A stretch of DNA of 64,000 nt from Novosphingobium sp. (GCF_030699305.1 NZ_JAUYNB010000008.1:62001-126000), one strand, 5' to 3'. Positions 48,729 to 58,698 are shown, numbered from the stretch's first letter. Program-made: numbers and translations. Notes: generated from the sequence alone by a model not told the origin.

Positions 48729-50171
48729 ATGGACGGGTTGATGGCAAGCACAAGCGTAACCGGCGGAGCAGTGGCAGATGGCCGCGGCGTCGTGACGCGG
48801 TTTGCGCCCTCGCCCACCGGCTATCTGCACATTGGCGGCGCGCGCACCGCACTGTTCAACTGGCTGTTTGCGCGCCATCACGGCGGCAAGTATCTGCTGC
48901 GGATCGAAGATACCGACCGCGCCCGGTCCACCGAACCGGCGATCGAAGCCATTTTTGACGGGCTGGAATGGCTCGGCCTGGCCGGCGATGAACCGGCCGT
49001 CTTCCAGTTTGCGCGGTCTGACCGCCATGCCGCCGTGGCCCACCAGCTGCTCGAATCGGGCCACGCCTATCGCTGTTACCTGACGCCCGAGGAACTGTCC
49101 GCCCGGCGCGAGGCCGCGCAGGCAGAGCGGCGGCCGTTCCGGATCGTCAGCGAATGGCGCGATGCCGATGCGGCGACCTGGCCTGAAGGCCAGCCTTATG
49201 TCGTGCGAATCAAGGCCCCGCGCGAAGGCGAAACCGTGATCGCGGACCTTGTCCAGGGGTCGGTCACGGTCGCGAATGCCGAACTGGACGATTTCGTCCT
49301 GCTCCGGTCCGACGGCACGCCGACCTATATGCTGGCAGTGGTGGTTGACGATCACGACATGGGCGTCAGCCACGTGATCCGGGGCGACGATCACCTCAAC
49401 AACGCGTTCCGCCAGCTCGCGATCATCGACGCAATGGGCTGGCCCCGGCCGTTTTATGCCCATATCCCGCTGATCCACGGCTCGGACGGGGCGAAACTGT
49501 CCAAGCGCCACGGCGCGTTGGGGGTCGATGCCTATCGCGACGAACTGGGCATTCTGCCCGAAGCGATGTTCAACTATCTGCTCCGGCTGGGCTGGGGCCA
49601 CGGCGACAGCGAAATCATCAGCCGCGAACAGGCGATCGAGTGGTTCGATATCGACCACGTCGGGAAAAGCCCGTCGCGGTTCGACCTCGCCAAGCTTCAG
49701 AACCTCAACGGGCATTACCTGCGTGAGGCCGATGATGGCCGTCTGGCCGAACTGGTGGGCGGCCGGATGACCGGCGCGCTCGACCTCGATCTGCTCACCC
49801 GTGCAATGCCGGTGCTGAAAGTGCGCGCCAGGGATGTGAACGAACTGGCGGCCAGCGCCGCATTCCTGTTCGCCCAGCGTCCGCTGGCGCTGGAACCCAA
49901 GGCCGAAGCGCTGCTGACCGGCGATGCGCGCGCGTTGCTGGGCCAGATTTCCGCGCGACTGGGCGATGAGGCCGACTGGACGCTGGAAGCGCTCGAAGCC
50001 GCGCTCAAGGCAATGGCCGAGGAATTGGGTCTTGGGCTGGGCAAGCTTGCACAACCCTTAAGGGCCGCGCTAACGGGGCAGTCAACCTCCCCGGGTATTT
50101 TCGATGTGCTGGTTCTGCTTGGGCGGGACGAAAGTCTGGCGCGGATTGCCGCGCAGGCGATCGTCGCCTAG
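48729..50171 (+). CDS. gltX: Glutamate-tRNA ligase
   Basis: [58 protein letters not shown]. Confidence 0.97.
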   Translation: MDGLMASTSVTGGAVADGRGVVTRFAPSPTGYLHIGGARTALFNWLFARHHGGKYLLRIEDTDRARSTEPAIEAIFDGLEWLGLAGDEPAVFQFARSDRHAAVAHQLLESGHAYRCYLTPEELSARREAAQAERRPFRIVSEWRDADAATWPEGQPYVVRIKAPREGETVIADLVQGSVTVANAELDDFVLLRSDGTPTYMLAVVVDDHDMGVSHVIRGDDHLNNAFRQLAIIDAMGWPRPFYAHIPLIHGSDGAKLSKRHGALGVDAYRDELGILPEAMFNYLLRLGWGHGDSEIISREQAIEWFDIDHVGKSPSRFDLAKLQNLNGHYLREADDGRLAELVGGRMTGALDLDLLTRAMPVLKVRARDVNELAASAAFLFAQRPLALEPKAEALLTGDARALLGQISARLGDEADWTLEALEAALKAMAEELGLGLGKLAQPLRAALTGQSTSPGIFDVLVLLGRDESLARIAAQAIVA

Positions 50172-50201
50172 AGTTGATACAGCTTTTATGGAGTAAGACA
50201 G

Positions 50202-51485
50202 GTGGGGAATCAGGTTAAGCTGGGCACCGGCAGCGGTGAGTTTGAATATCCCGTGCTTTCGGGCAGTGTCGGTCCGGATGTGGTCGATATTCGCAAGATG
50301 TATGCCCAGACGGGCATGTTCACATATGACCCCGGCTTTACCAGCACCGCCAGCTGCGAAAGCGCGCTGACCTATATCGACGGCGACGAAGGCGTGCTGC
50401 TGCACCGCGGCTATCCGATTGGTCAGCTGGCCGAAAATTCCAGCTTCATGGAAGTCAGCTACCTGCTGCTGAACGGCGAACTGCCGAGCGCCGACGAACT
50501 GGTGAAATTCGAAACGACGATCACCCGTCATACCATGCTGCATGAACAGCTGGCCACGTTCTACAACGGGTTCCGCCGGGATGCCCACCCGATGGCGATC
50601 ATGTGCGGCGTCGTCGGCGCATTGTCGGCGTTCTACCATGATTCGACCGACATTTCGGACCCGACCCACCGCAAGGTCAGCTCGCACCGCCTGATCGCCA
50701 AGATGCCGACGATTGCGGCAATGGCGTACAAGTATTCGGTCGGCCAGCCGTTCGTCTATCCGGACAACAAGCTGTCCTACACCGGCAACTTCCTGCGCAT
50801 GACCTTCGGCGTTCCGGCCGAAGAGTATGAAGTGATCCCGGCAGTCGAACGGGCGATGGACCGGATTTTCATCCTTCATGCCGATCACGAACAGAACGCC
50901 TCGACCAGCACCGTGCGCCTGGCCGGTTCGTCGGGCGCGAACCCGTTTGCCTGCATCGCGGCGGGCATTGCCTGCCTGTGGGGTCCGGCGCATGGCGGCG
51001 CGAACGAAGCCGCGCTCAACATGCTCAAGGAAATCGGCACGCCCGACAAGATCCCGCACTATATCGAGCGCGCGAAAGACAAGAACGATCCATTCCGCCT
51101 GATGGGCTTTGGCCACCGCGTCTACAAGAACTACGATCCGCGCGCGACGGTCATGCAGAAAACCGTGCGTGAAGTGTTCGACGCGCTGAAGGTCACCGAT
51201 CCGCTGTTCGAAACCGCGCTGCGGCTGGAAGAGATCGCGCTGAACGATCCCTACTTCGTCGAAAAGAAGTTGTTCCCGAACGTCGATTTCTATTCGGGCA
51301 TCATCCTGTCGGCGATCGGCTTCCCGACCACGATGTTCACCGCGCTGTTCGCACTGGCGCGGACTGTTGGCTGGGTGGCGCAGTGGAACGAAATGATTTC
51401 CGATCCCGGCCAGAAGATCGGCCGCCCGCGTCAGCTTTACACCGGCCCGACGCAACGCGATTACATCGACGTATCGAAGCGTTGA
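50202..51485 (+). CDS. gltA: Citrate synthase
   Basis: [52 protein letters not shown] start. Confidence 0.98.
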   Translation: MGNQVKLGTGSGEFEYPVLSGSVGPDVVDIRKMYAQTGMFTYDPGFTSTASCESALTYIDGDEGVLLHRGYPIGQLAENSSFMEVSYLLLNGELPSADELVKFETTITRHTMLHEQLATFYNGFRRDAHPMAIMCGVVGALSAFYHDSTDISDPTHRKVSSHRLIAKMPTIAAMAYKYSVGQPFVYPDNKLSYTGNFLRMTFGVPAEEYEVIPAVERAMDRIFILHADHEQNASTSTVRLAGSSGANPFACIAAGIACLWGPAHGGANEAALNMLKEIGTPDKIPHYIERAKDKNDPFRLMGFGHRVYKNYDPRATVMQKTVREVFDALKVTDPLFETALRLEEIALNDPYFVEKKLFPNVDFYSGIILSAIGFPTTMFTALFALARTVGWVAQWNEMISDPGQKIGRPRQLYTGPTQRDYIDVSKR

Positions 51486-51495
51486 TTGACTGGTG

Positions 51496-51522
51496 CCGCG
51501 GGTTCCCGGCGGGAACCTGCGG
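51496..51522 (+). terminator. Hairpin downstream of gltA
   Basis: CCGCGGGTTCCC-GGC-GGGAACCTGCGG (one G-U pair); no U-tract. Confidence 0.5.
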
Positions 51523-51534
51523 CCGTCAGCCACC

Positions 51535-51633
51535 ATGCTGAACCTGCTGCGCGCCTTTCACTACATGGTGGCGCTGGTGGCTATCGCCATCGGCATCAAG
51601 TGGATCGCACGGGGGCTGGGCTATCTTGACTAG
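51535..51633 (+). CDS. Possible 32-aa small membrane protein
   Basis: ATG...TAG: MLNLLRAFHYMVALVAIAIGIKWIARGLGYLD; not in the supplied ORF track. Confidence 0.4.
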   Translation: MLNLLRAFHYMVALVAIAIGIKWIARGLGYLD

Positions 51634-51645
51634 CAGGTAATCGGC

Positions 51646-53124
51646 TCAGCCCTCGGCTGGGCCGGTTTCGTTTTCGCGCCCGTCACTTACGGAAGACCCG
51701 TCACTTACGGAAGAATCGTGCCCCGTGGTCGGGGCCTGCGCCAGCAGATCGGCCGGCACGTCCAGTATGAACCGTGCGCCCTGACCGGGGGCGCTGTCGA
51801 TGCTCAGGTCACCGCCCATCGCCCGCGCCAAGCGGCGGGAAATGTACAGGCCCAGACCGGAGCCACCTTCATCGCTGCGGCCCAGCCGTTCAAACTTTTC
51901 AAACACCCGCGCCTGCTGGTCCGGCGACAAACCCGGCCCCTGATCGGCAACGATCAACCGGGCGCGCGCGCCCGCATCTTCCAGCCTGATCCAGATCTGC
52001 GAATTGTCCGGTGAATAGCGGATGGCGTTGCCAACCAGATTGAGCAGCACCTGCAGCACGCGCCGAAATTCGGCAATCGCGGGCAGATGCTCGCCCAGAC
52101 GGGGGGCGTCGATCGTGATCCCGCGTTCCTGCGCGCGGACCCCCAGAATGCCTGCGGCGCGGCGGGCCACGTCGGCCAGATCGATCCGGTCCGGCGCGGT
52201 GTTGAAATCCTCGGCCTCAACCACTTCAAGGTCGGCCAGATCCTCGACCAGTGCCAGCAAGTGCTGTCCGGCTGCGGCGATATCAGCGGCATACTGGCTG
52301 TATTCATCCGCCAGCGGACCGGCCAGCCGGGTCCGGATCGTTTCGGCATTGGCAATGATCCGCGCGATCGGCTGGCGCAGCACGGGCGCGATATCCCGGC
52401 CGACCAGCCCTGGCCCGTTCTGCGGCATGACATTGGCCGGAAGCACGGCGGACGGTCGCGCAATGGCCGGAAGCGGCTGCTGGGCGGTCAGGCAAAGTTC
52501 AAAGCCCGCCGGTTCGCCGCCGGGTTGCAGTTGCGGAAACAGGCTGGCACGCCAGACACGCGGCGACGCCGGGATATCGAGCGTTGCCCCATCGAGCAAC
52601 CGCCAGTGCAGCGGCTGGCGATGCGCACTCCCGGCGATGGAGACGAAATCGGTCCACGGCTGGCCTGCGCCTGCGCGCATCGCGTCAGCCAGGTCAGCCA
52701 GATCCGCAGCGCTTGAGTCCACCGCCAGCACCCGCTGCTGCGCGTCGAGCCGGGCCACCAGCTCCGCCACGGCCTGATCAATCGCGGCGCGGCGCTCTGC
52801 CGCTGCCTGCATATCCTCTGGCGGAAGCGGCACCGCCTGCCAGCTGCGCAAGGCAATCGTGCAACTGCCACTGGCCGTATCCGGCGTGACTTCAACCCAT
52901 GCGGTGATGGCGTCCTGCCCGTCGGTGGCCTTGATCGTGCGGGCCAGCTTCAGTCCGTATTCGCGCGCCTTGCGGACCACTTCCAGCAGCGCCGGAATCG
53001 CAACGGTGCCCGGTATTTCACCGCCGCAGCGCCGCTGCAGGCCCGCCAGCGGCTCATCCGCGCTGATCAGGCGTCCGTCGCCATCACATTGCGCTTGCGC
53101 CAGAAAGGAACTGTCCGGTGTCAT
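51646..53124 (-). CDS. Histidine-kinase-like protein with a degenerate H-box
   Basis: N-box NLVGNAIRYSP, ADQGPGLSPDQQARVFEKFER, GSGLGLYISRRLARAMGG; phosphoacceptor region APVLRQPIARI (H replaced by P). Confidence 0.88.
   Translation of the reverse strand: MTPDSSFLAQAQCDGDGRLISADEPLAGLQRRCGGEIPGTVAIPALLEVVRKAREYGLKLARTIKATDGQDAITAWVEVTPDTASGSCTIALRSWQAVPLPPEDMQAAAERRAAIDQAVAELVARLDAQQRVLAVDSSAADLADLADAMRAGAGQPWTDFVSIAGSAHRQPLHWRLLDGATLDIPASPRVWRASLFPQLQPGGEPAGFELCLTAQQPLPAIARPSAVLPANVMPQNGPGLVGRDIAPVLRQPIARIIANAETIRTRLAGPLADEYSQYAADIAAAGQHLLALVEDLADLEVVEAEDFNTAPDRIDLADVARRAAGILGVRAQERGITIDAPRLGEHLPAIAEFRRVLQVLLNLVGNAIRYSPDNSQIWIRLEDAGARARLIVADQGPGLSPDQQARVFEKFERLGRSDEGGSGLGLYISRRLARAMGGDLSIDSAPGQGARFILDVPADLLAQAPTTGHDSSVSDGSSVSDGRENETGPAEG
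51679..51714. repeat. Perfect 18-bp tandem duplication, in frame at the HK-like C-terminus
   Basis: CCCGTCACTTACGGAAGA x2, encoding SSVSDG twice. Confidence 0.9.
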
Positions 53125-53127
53125 GGA

Positions 53128-54087
53128 TCAAGCGCCGGGATAAGCGACCGAACGGGCCAGCAGCGCCGCTGCACGGTCTGCCCCCAGCACTTCGAATCCT
53201 TCGGGCAGGCTGACTTCGGGGTGGAGCGAAACGAACTGTTCTTCCACCGCCTGCGGCTTCAGCCCCGAAGCGCGCAGCGCCAGCGCCAGCCGGGCAAGCT
53301 GCCCTTCATTGGTGGAAAGCACCGCCGTATCGCGCGATTGCCCCGATGCCAGCGACAGCGCGCTGAGGAACATCGCCGCTCCGGCATGGGTGATCGACAG
53401 GGCTGCGGTTGCACCGCCGCCCATCCCCGCGATCAACCGCGCAATCAGGCCAAGGCGGCTGCGGCTTTCGTCATATTGCACGCGCACCGCGGTTTCCGCC
53501 GCGACCCGGTGGACTTCCTCTGCCCCCTGATGCGTGCGCAGCGCCTGAAGCGCGGCGTGCAGGAGATCGGCGGGCAGTTCCGAAAGCGGCAACTGCATCC
53601 GCCGCTGGTTCTGCACGAATCGCGCCTGCGCGGCCAGCAGCGCCATGGCGGTCGCCCCGGTCGCGCCATCGGCCGAGGCCACCAGCGCCTGCACCAGCGG
53701 TGACAGCACGGGATCGAGCGCCAGCCGGGCCTGCAACCGCTCGGTCAGTTGCCACTCCAGCGCCAGCGCGTGCGTGTGGGCCAGGAATGCCGGATCGCTG
53801 ATGAAACCATAGACCATCGCGTCATAGGCGTCGCCCGGATGGTCCCGCGCATCGGGTTGGCCAGCCGCTGCGCCAAGCGCATCCAGCAACTGCCGGGCGA
53901 CATCGTGCATCATTCCGCGCACCCGCGCGATGATCTCGTCACTGAACAGCGAATGGTCATCATTCGCCAGCAAATGGCGCAAGATCGGCGCGATCGTTCC
54001 GATCAACGCATCGCCATGCGCCAGATCTTCCCTGAGGGCGGCTTCCACCTGCGGATTGGCCGAAACGTTGGCAATGGTGTCATTCAT
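53128..54087 (-). CDS. Uncharacterised, predicted mostly alpha-helical protein
   Basis: Long ORF in a consistent operon position; no recognised motif. Confidence 0.75.
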   Translation of the reverse strand: MNDTIANVSANPQVEAALREDLAHGDALIGTIAPILRHLLANDDHSLFSDEIIARVRGMMHDVARQLLDALGAAAGQPDARDHPGDAYDAMVYGFISDPAFLAHTHALALEWQLTERLQARLALDPVLSPLVQALVASADGATGATAMALLAAQARFVQNQRRMQLPLSELPADLLHAALQALRTHQGAEEVHRVAAETAVRVQYDESRSRLGLIARLIAGMGGGATAALSITHAGAAMFLSALSLASGQSRDTAVLSTNEGQLARLALALRASGLKPQAVEEQFVSLHPEVSLPEGFEVLGADRAAALLARSVAYPGA

Positions 54088-54110
54088 TGGCCTGCCATAG
54101 CGCGCCTTGG

Positions 54111-55382
54111 TTAAGGCGGCGTTAGCCGCGCCTTCAGGCTGGAAACCAGAATTCCGCCAGCGGCCAGCGCCAGCGCCGCGAGATGAACCGCCTCGCTACC
54201 CACGCCCGCCATCACGGCCACGGCCAGGCTCAGCCCCACAACGGCCCGATCCTTGAGCCAGACGGTCCACCGATGATCGATCGCGGTCGGCAGAATGCGC
54301 AGCAGCGCGAACAGCATCAACGGCGGAAACAGGCGGTCCGGATCAAACGGCGCCCCGGCCGGCGCGGCATTCCAGGCCAGCAGCGCAACCATGATCCCAT
54401 CGATCAGCCAGCCATAAGCGGCGCGGCGGCTCAGGCCGATGCCGCCGCGATCCGCCGCATCGCTCTGAATGCGGGCCAGCATCACGGCCGCCTCGCGCAC
54501 GATCCACCCCAGCGCGCAGCAGATCAGGCCAAGCGGAACCAGCCCGAACCAGCCCGATCCAAGCCCCAGCACGGCCAGCACGACCGCCGCGATAACCACC
54601 GACCCCGCCCCGCTTCCGGCATGGAGCAGGCTGGGGCCGTACGCGTGAACCGCGCTGCGGGCGATCCCGCGCGACAGGTTCAGCGCTTCCCCGCCCCCGG
54701 TACGCTGCCTGATCCACACCGGTTCAAGCGCCTGGGCGTCCGCCTCACTGCGGATCAGCGACCAGAATACCCCATCCTGACCGAGCGGCGGCAACGGACG
54801 CTGGGGGATTCCGGCTTGCAGGGCGATGCGTTGCAGCGCTGAAATGGCGTCACAATCCGCCGGCAGTTCCGCCATGCGTTCAACCAGCCTGCCCGGCACC
54901 CGCATGGCCGCAGCGGCGGCGTGGTTGAGGTCAATCCGTTCAAACCCGGCGGCCAGACCTTGCTCGATCGGCTGCACCAGCACGCCCTGCCCTTGCCCCA
55001 ACAGGGCCACCGCTTGCGGCGCAGACACGAACAGGCCGTCGCCCAGCGCGATCAGTTCATCCGCAGCGGTCACCAGACCCAGCAACGCCCGGGCACCGTG
55101 GATCACGTGAAAGCTGACCCCCGCAGCTTCGGCTTGATGTTGCAACCCGGCGACTTCGGGTGACATCCCGGCGGCCAGACAGATCACCCGTTCGCATTGC
55201 AGCGCCAGCGCCAGCGTCAGTTGCTGCTGAGCAACACTCAGGCCGCCAACGCGCAGGAACGCACGCGGAGGGCCACTGGGCGCAGTTGGTTCAAGCAGGG
55301 AAAGCAGGGCGACCCGCAGCGTCTTTCTCCGCGCATTTCGGGAACAGACGCGCGTTGTAGGAGTTTGGCATCGCGATGCCAA
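54111..55382 (-). CDS. Uncharacterised two-part protein: degenerate nucleotidyltransferase-like N-terminus plus C-terminal membrane region (start uncertain)
   Basis: FLRVGGLSVAQQQLTLALALQCERVICLAAG; several hydrophobic C-terminal segments. Confidence 0.65.
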   Translation of the reverse strand: MASRCQTPTTRVCSRNARRKTLRVALLSLLEPTAPSGPPRAFLRVGGLSVAQQQLTLALALQCERVICLAAGMSPEVAGLQHQAEAAGVSFHVIHGARALLGLVTAADELIALGDGLFVSAPQAVALLGQGQGVLVQPIEQGLAAGFERIDLNHAAAAAMRVPGRLVERMAELPADCDAISALQRIALQAGIPQRPLPPLGQDGVFWSLIRSEADAQALEPVWIRQRTGGGEALNLSRGIARSAVHAYGPSLLHAGSGAGSVVIAAVVLAVLGLGSGWFGLVPLGLICCALGWIVREAAVMLARIQSDAADRGGIGLSRRAAYGWLIDGIMVALLAWNAAPAGAPFDPDRLFPPLMLFALLRILPTAIDHRWTVWLKDRAVVGLSLAVAVMAGVGSEAVHLAALALAAGGILVSSLKARLTPP

Positions 55383-55400
55383 GCCAAAGCTGCGCGGCCA

Positions 55401-55706
55401 TCACGCGGCGGCGGAAAACTCATCCAGGAATGCCTGAATCCGGCGCACCACAGTCGGTTCGCCGGGGGCTGCATCCAGCGCCTCATCCGCCAGCAGGATC
55501 AGCGGTTCGGCATGGAAACTGGCAGCCAGTCCCTTCAGCCGCATCGCCGCCATCTGCCAGTTGCCATCGCAGCGCGAGCGCCGCAGCAGATCGACCTGCC
55601 GTCCAAGGCTGTCGATAAACGCCAGCCGCAGCTCGGCAAACAGCGCAGAATCCTCGCCAGCAGCAGCAGCAAGGGTCGCGTCAAGGGCTCCAGATTCGTA
55701 TGCCAT
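55401..55706 (-). CDS. Hpt-domain-like protein without its phosphoacceptor His
   Basis: Hpt pattern LFAELRLAFIDSL...AAMRLKGLAASFHAEPLILLADEAL; aHxLKG is aMrLKG. Confidence 0.65.
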   Translation of the reverse strand: MAYESGALDATLAAAAGEDSALFAELRLAFIDSLGRQVDLLRRSRCDGNWQMAAMRLKGLAASFHAEPLILLADEALDAAPGEPTVVRRIQAFLDEFSAAA

Positions 55707-55730
55707 GCAAACGGGTTTAGGCGAAACTGG

Positions 55731-55751
55731 TTAAACTGGGGTTTATCCACA
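55731..55751. promoter_or_regulatory. Composite CtrA-like / DnaA-box-like site
   Basis: TTAA-ACTGGGG-TTTA overlapping TTATCCACA. Confidence 0.4.
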
Positions 55752-55775
55752 AGCGGTCCGTGGTAAGCTGACGTC

Positions 55776-58409
55776 ATGTCCGGGGGATCACGCATCATTG
55801 CGATCGACGCAGGTGGGGAAAATACCCCTCCTGATGAACAACTTGCCAGCAATTCAGCGGCTGTTTCGGTGCAAGAAGACGAACCCGAATGGGGCCCCGA
55901 ATGGGCCGAGGATATGCCGCAGCGGGCGCCGCGCAACTGGTTCGGCCTGATCGCCGCCGCTTTGGCCGTGGCCGCAATCGCGGGCTGGAGCGCGCTGTTC
56001 TTCATCGTCAACCGCGCGAATCTGAGCACTGGCGGAACACCCGCGCAGTGGTCTGGCTGGATTCGCGACTGGTCGATTCCCGTGCTGCTGGTCGCCGCAC
56101 TCTGGCTGGTCGCCATGCGCAACAGCCGCCGGGAGGCTACGCGCTTTGGCGATGCAGCGCGGTTGCTGGCCAATGAATCCACCCGGCTTGAGCAGCGCCT
56201 GATCACCGTGAACCGCGAACTGAGCCTGGCCCGCGAATTCATTGCCGCGCAGTCCCGCGATCTGGAAGCGCTGGGGCGGATGGCGGGTGAACGCCTGTCC
56301 GAACACGCCGCGCAGCTGGCCAGCCTGATTCAGGACAACGGCACCCGGATCGACACGATCGGCACGGTCAGCGAGGCCGCGCTCGACAACATGGAGAAGC
56401 TGCGCAGCCAGCTGCCCGTGATCGCCAGTTCGGCCAAGGATGTCACCAACAACATCGGCAACGCCGGCCGCACCGCGCACAGCCAGCTGGAAGACATGGT
56501 TTCGGGCTTCAACAAGCTCAACCAGTTCGGTCAGGCGAGCGAACGGCAGGTGCGCCAGCTGCGGGAACTGGTCGATCAGACGCTGGCTGAATTCACGCGT
56601 CAGGCGGACCAGATGGAAACCACCGCCACGCAGCGCTTTGCCGCGCTGCATGACAGCGGAGCGGAGTTCCGGACCCAGCTCGAAACCGCCGAAGTCGAAG
56701 CCCTCGGAGCCGTGCGCAGCCGCGCGCAGGCGCTGCATTCGGAACTGGATGCCGCGCGCGCGCTGCTCGATAGCCATGAAGCGGAAAGCCTCACCTCGCT
56801 GCGCTCACGCCTGACTGCGGTCCGTGATGAAAGCGCCGCGATTGCCCGCAGCCTGCGCGACGGCGAAGGCGCTGCGACCGACGCCTGGCACGAGGCAGTC
56901 ACCCGGCTTGAAACCGACCTGCGCGAAGCGATCGACCGGGTTGGCGCGATTGATGAAAAGGCGATGGAATCCGCCCGCGCCCGGCTGGCGCAACTGGCGG
57001 ACGAGGCTGAGACGGTCGACAAGCGGATGGCCGAACGCGATCAGCTGTTCAGTGACGAGCTGGAGCGCCGCCAGACCGATATGGACGCCCGTCAGACGGC
57101 CTTCATCGCTGCACTGCGCGCGCAAATGGGCGAACTTGACGCCGAACTGACCGCTCGTCAGGCCGAGCATGAACAGCAATCGCGCGCACTGGTTGACCAT
57201 ACCGAAACGATCAGCAGCCAGTTGGGCCAGTTCAGCCAGCGAATGCGCGAAATCGCCGAACATGGCGGTACCGCCAAGGCGGACATCGCCGCCGCGCTGG
57301 AAACTCTGACGCAGAACCTTGCCGCCAGCCGTCAGGCGCTGGCCGGCACGGACAGCGCCATTGCCGGATTGACCGACGACAGCGTGCGCTTGCTTGAGCT
57401 GATTCAGGCCAGCATGCACCATTCCGCCGAGGAATTGCCCGCCGCGATCCGCATCAGCGATGCCCGGCTGGCCGAGCTGGAAACCCGCGCACTCAGCCTG
57501 CGATCAACGCTGGAGGTTGCCGAAAGCCGCGGCGAAGCGCTGGGCGGCTATGTCCGGCAAAGCAAGGCCGATCTGGCCGATGCGGTCGGCACGGCTGAAC
57601 ACCTGCAAGCCGCCATGCACGCCCAGTCCACCGCCCAGGCGGCCACTCTGACGCAGCTGCACAGCGCGCTGGAAATCGCCCGCAGCGCGAGCGAGGCGCT
57701 GGCCGAACAGGCCCAGACCGAACTGCGCGGTGCCATCGATGCACTGACCGGTTCGGCGCGCGATGCCGTGGCCGGGATCGAGACGATGAGCGCGGCGGCG
57801 ATTGCCGCGCTGGCTGACCGGCTGGGCGAAGCCAGCGGAGCGGCGATCGAACAGGCGATGCGCACCCGCGCCGCTGAAATTGCCGGACAACTGGAACAGG
57901 CCGCCGCCCACGCTGCCGGGGTCAGCCGCGAGGCGGCGGTGCAACTGCGCGATCAGCTGGCGAAGGTGAACGAACTGGCCGGGAACCTGGAACGCCGGGT
58001 CGCCCAGACCCGCGCGCGGGCCGAAGAGCAGGTCGACAACGATTTCGCCCGCCGGGTGGCGCTGATCACCGAATCGCTCAATTCAAACGCCATCGACATC
58101 GCCCGCGCGCTGGACAGCGATGTGACCGACACCGCCTGGGCCGCCTATCTGAAAGGGGACCGGGGCGTATTCACCCGCCGCGCGGTGCGGCTGATCGACA
58201 ATCCCGAAGCCAAGGCGATTGTCGCCCTGTATGAGGGGGACCGTGATTTCCGCGATCATGTCAGCCGCTATATCCACGATTTCGAAGCGATGCTGCGCCA
58301 GCTGCTGTCCACCCGCGATGGCCACGCGCTGAGCGTGACGCTGCTATCGTCGGACATGGGCAAGCTCTACGTCGTGCTGGCGCAAGCAATCGAGCGGCTG
58401 CGCAACTAA
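55776..58409 (+). CDS. Large N-terminally membrane-anchored coiled-coil protein (TipN-like architecture)
   Basis: Two hydrophobic helices (FGLIAAALAVAAIAGWSALFFIV; SIPVLLVAALWLVAM), about 700 aa of heptad-like sequence, compact C-terminal region RYIHDFEAMLRQLL...LLSSDMGKLYVVLAQAIERLRN. Confidence 0.85.
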   Translation: MSGGSRIIAIDAGGENTPPDEQLASNSAAVSVQEDEPEWGPEWAEDMPQRAPRNWFGLIAAALAVAAIAGWSALFFIVNRANLSTGGTPAQWSGWIRDWSIPVLLVAALWLVAMRNSRREATRFGDAARLLANESTRLEQRLITVNRELSLAREFIAAQSRDLEALGRMAGERLSEHAAQLASLIQDNGTRIDTIGTVSEAALDNMEKLRSQLPVIASSAKDVTNNIGNAGRTAHSQLEDMVSGFNKLNQFGQASERQVRQLRELVDQTLAEFTRQADQMETTATQRFAALHDSGAEFRTQLETAEVEALGAVRSRAQALHSELDAARALLDSHEAESLTSLRSRLTAVRDESAAIARSLRDGEGAATDAWHEAVTRLETDLREAIDRVGAIDEKAMESARARLAQLADEAETVDKRMAERDQLFSDELERRQTDMDARQTAFIAALRAQMGELDAELTARQAEHEQQSRALVDHTETISSQLGQFSQRMREIAEHGGTAKADIAAALETLTQNLAASRQALAGTDSAIAGLTDDSVRLLELIQASMHHSAEELPAAIRISDARLAELETRALSLRSTLEVAESRGEALGGYVRQSKADLADAVGTAEHLQAAMHAQSTAQAATLTQLHSALEIARSASEALAEQAQTELRGAIDALTGSARDAVAGIETMSAAAIAALADRLGEASGAAIEQAMRTRAAEIAGQLEQAAAHAAGVSREAAVQLRDQLAKVNELAGNLERRVAQTRARAEEQVDNDFARRVALITESLNSNAIDIARALDSDVTDTAWAAYLKGDRGVFTRRAVRLIDNPEAKAIVALYEGDRDFRDHVSRYIHDFEAMLRQLLSTRDGHALSVTLLSSDMGKLYVVLAQAIERLRN

Positions 58410-58415
58410 GGCCAG

Positions 58416-58694
58416 TTAACGCAGACCAGCCAGCTTGCCGACAATGTTGATGTCATCCGTGCTGATCCAGCCGTTGACATAATTGGTATAGAACAACCCG
58501 AACAGGATCACTGACAGCACCGTGGTGCGAAACACGATCTTGCGCGGTTCAAACCGGGCCGGAGCGCTTTCGGACTGGCCGGGAACTTTCGCGATCCCGG
58601 CCTCTTCATGGGTGCGCACGCCGAACGGCAGCACGAAAAATGCGCACATCACCCAGAACAGCGGGTAGATCACAATTATCGAAGTCCAGTTCAT
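58416..58694 (-). CDS. DUF1467 family small membrane protein
   Basis: FWVMCAFFVLPFGVRTHEEAG; two TM segments. Confidence 0.85.
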   Translation of the reverse strand: MNWTSIIVIYPLFWVMCAFFVLPFGVRTHEEAGIAKVPGQSESAPARFEPRKIVFRTTVLSVILFGLFYTNYVNGWISTDDINIVGKLAGLR

Positions 58695-58698
58695 GGCG

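Noticed and set aside
48714-50054. Upstream 447 aa of the 1210-aa minus ORF 46422-50054
   Set aside because: Antisense to gltX. The ComEC protein starts at [10 protein letters not shown] (48713); the extension is a high-GC open-frame artefact.
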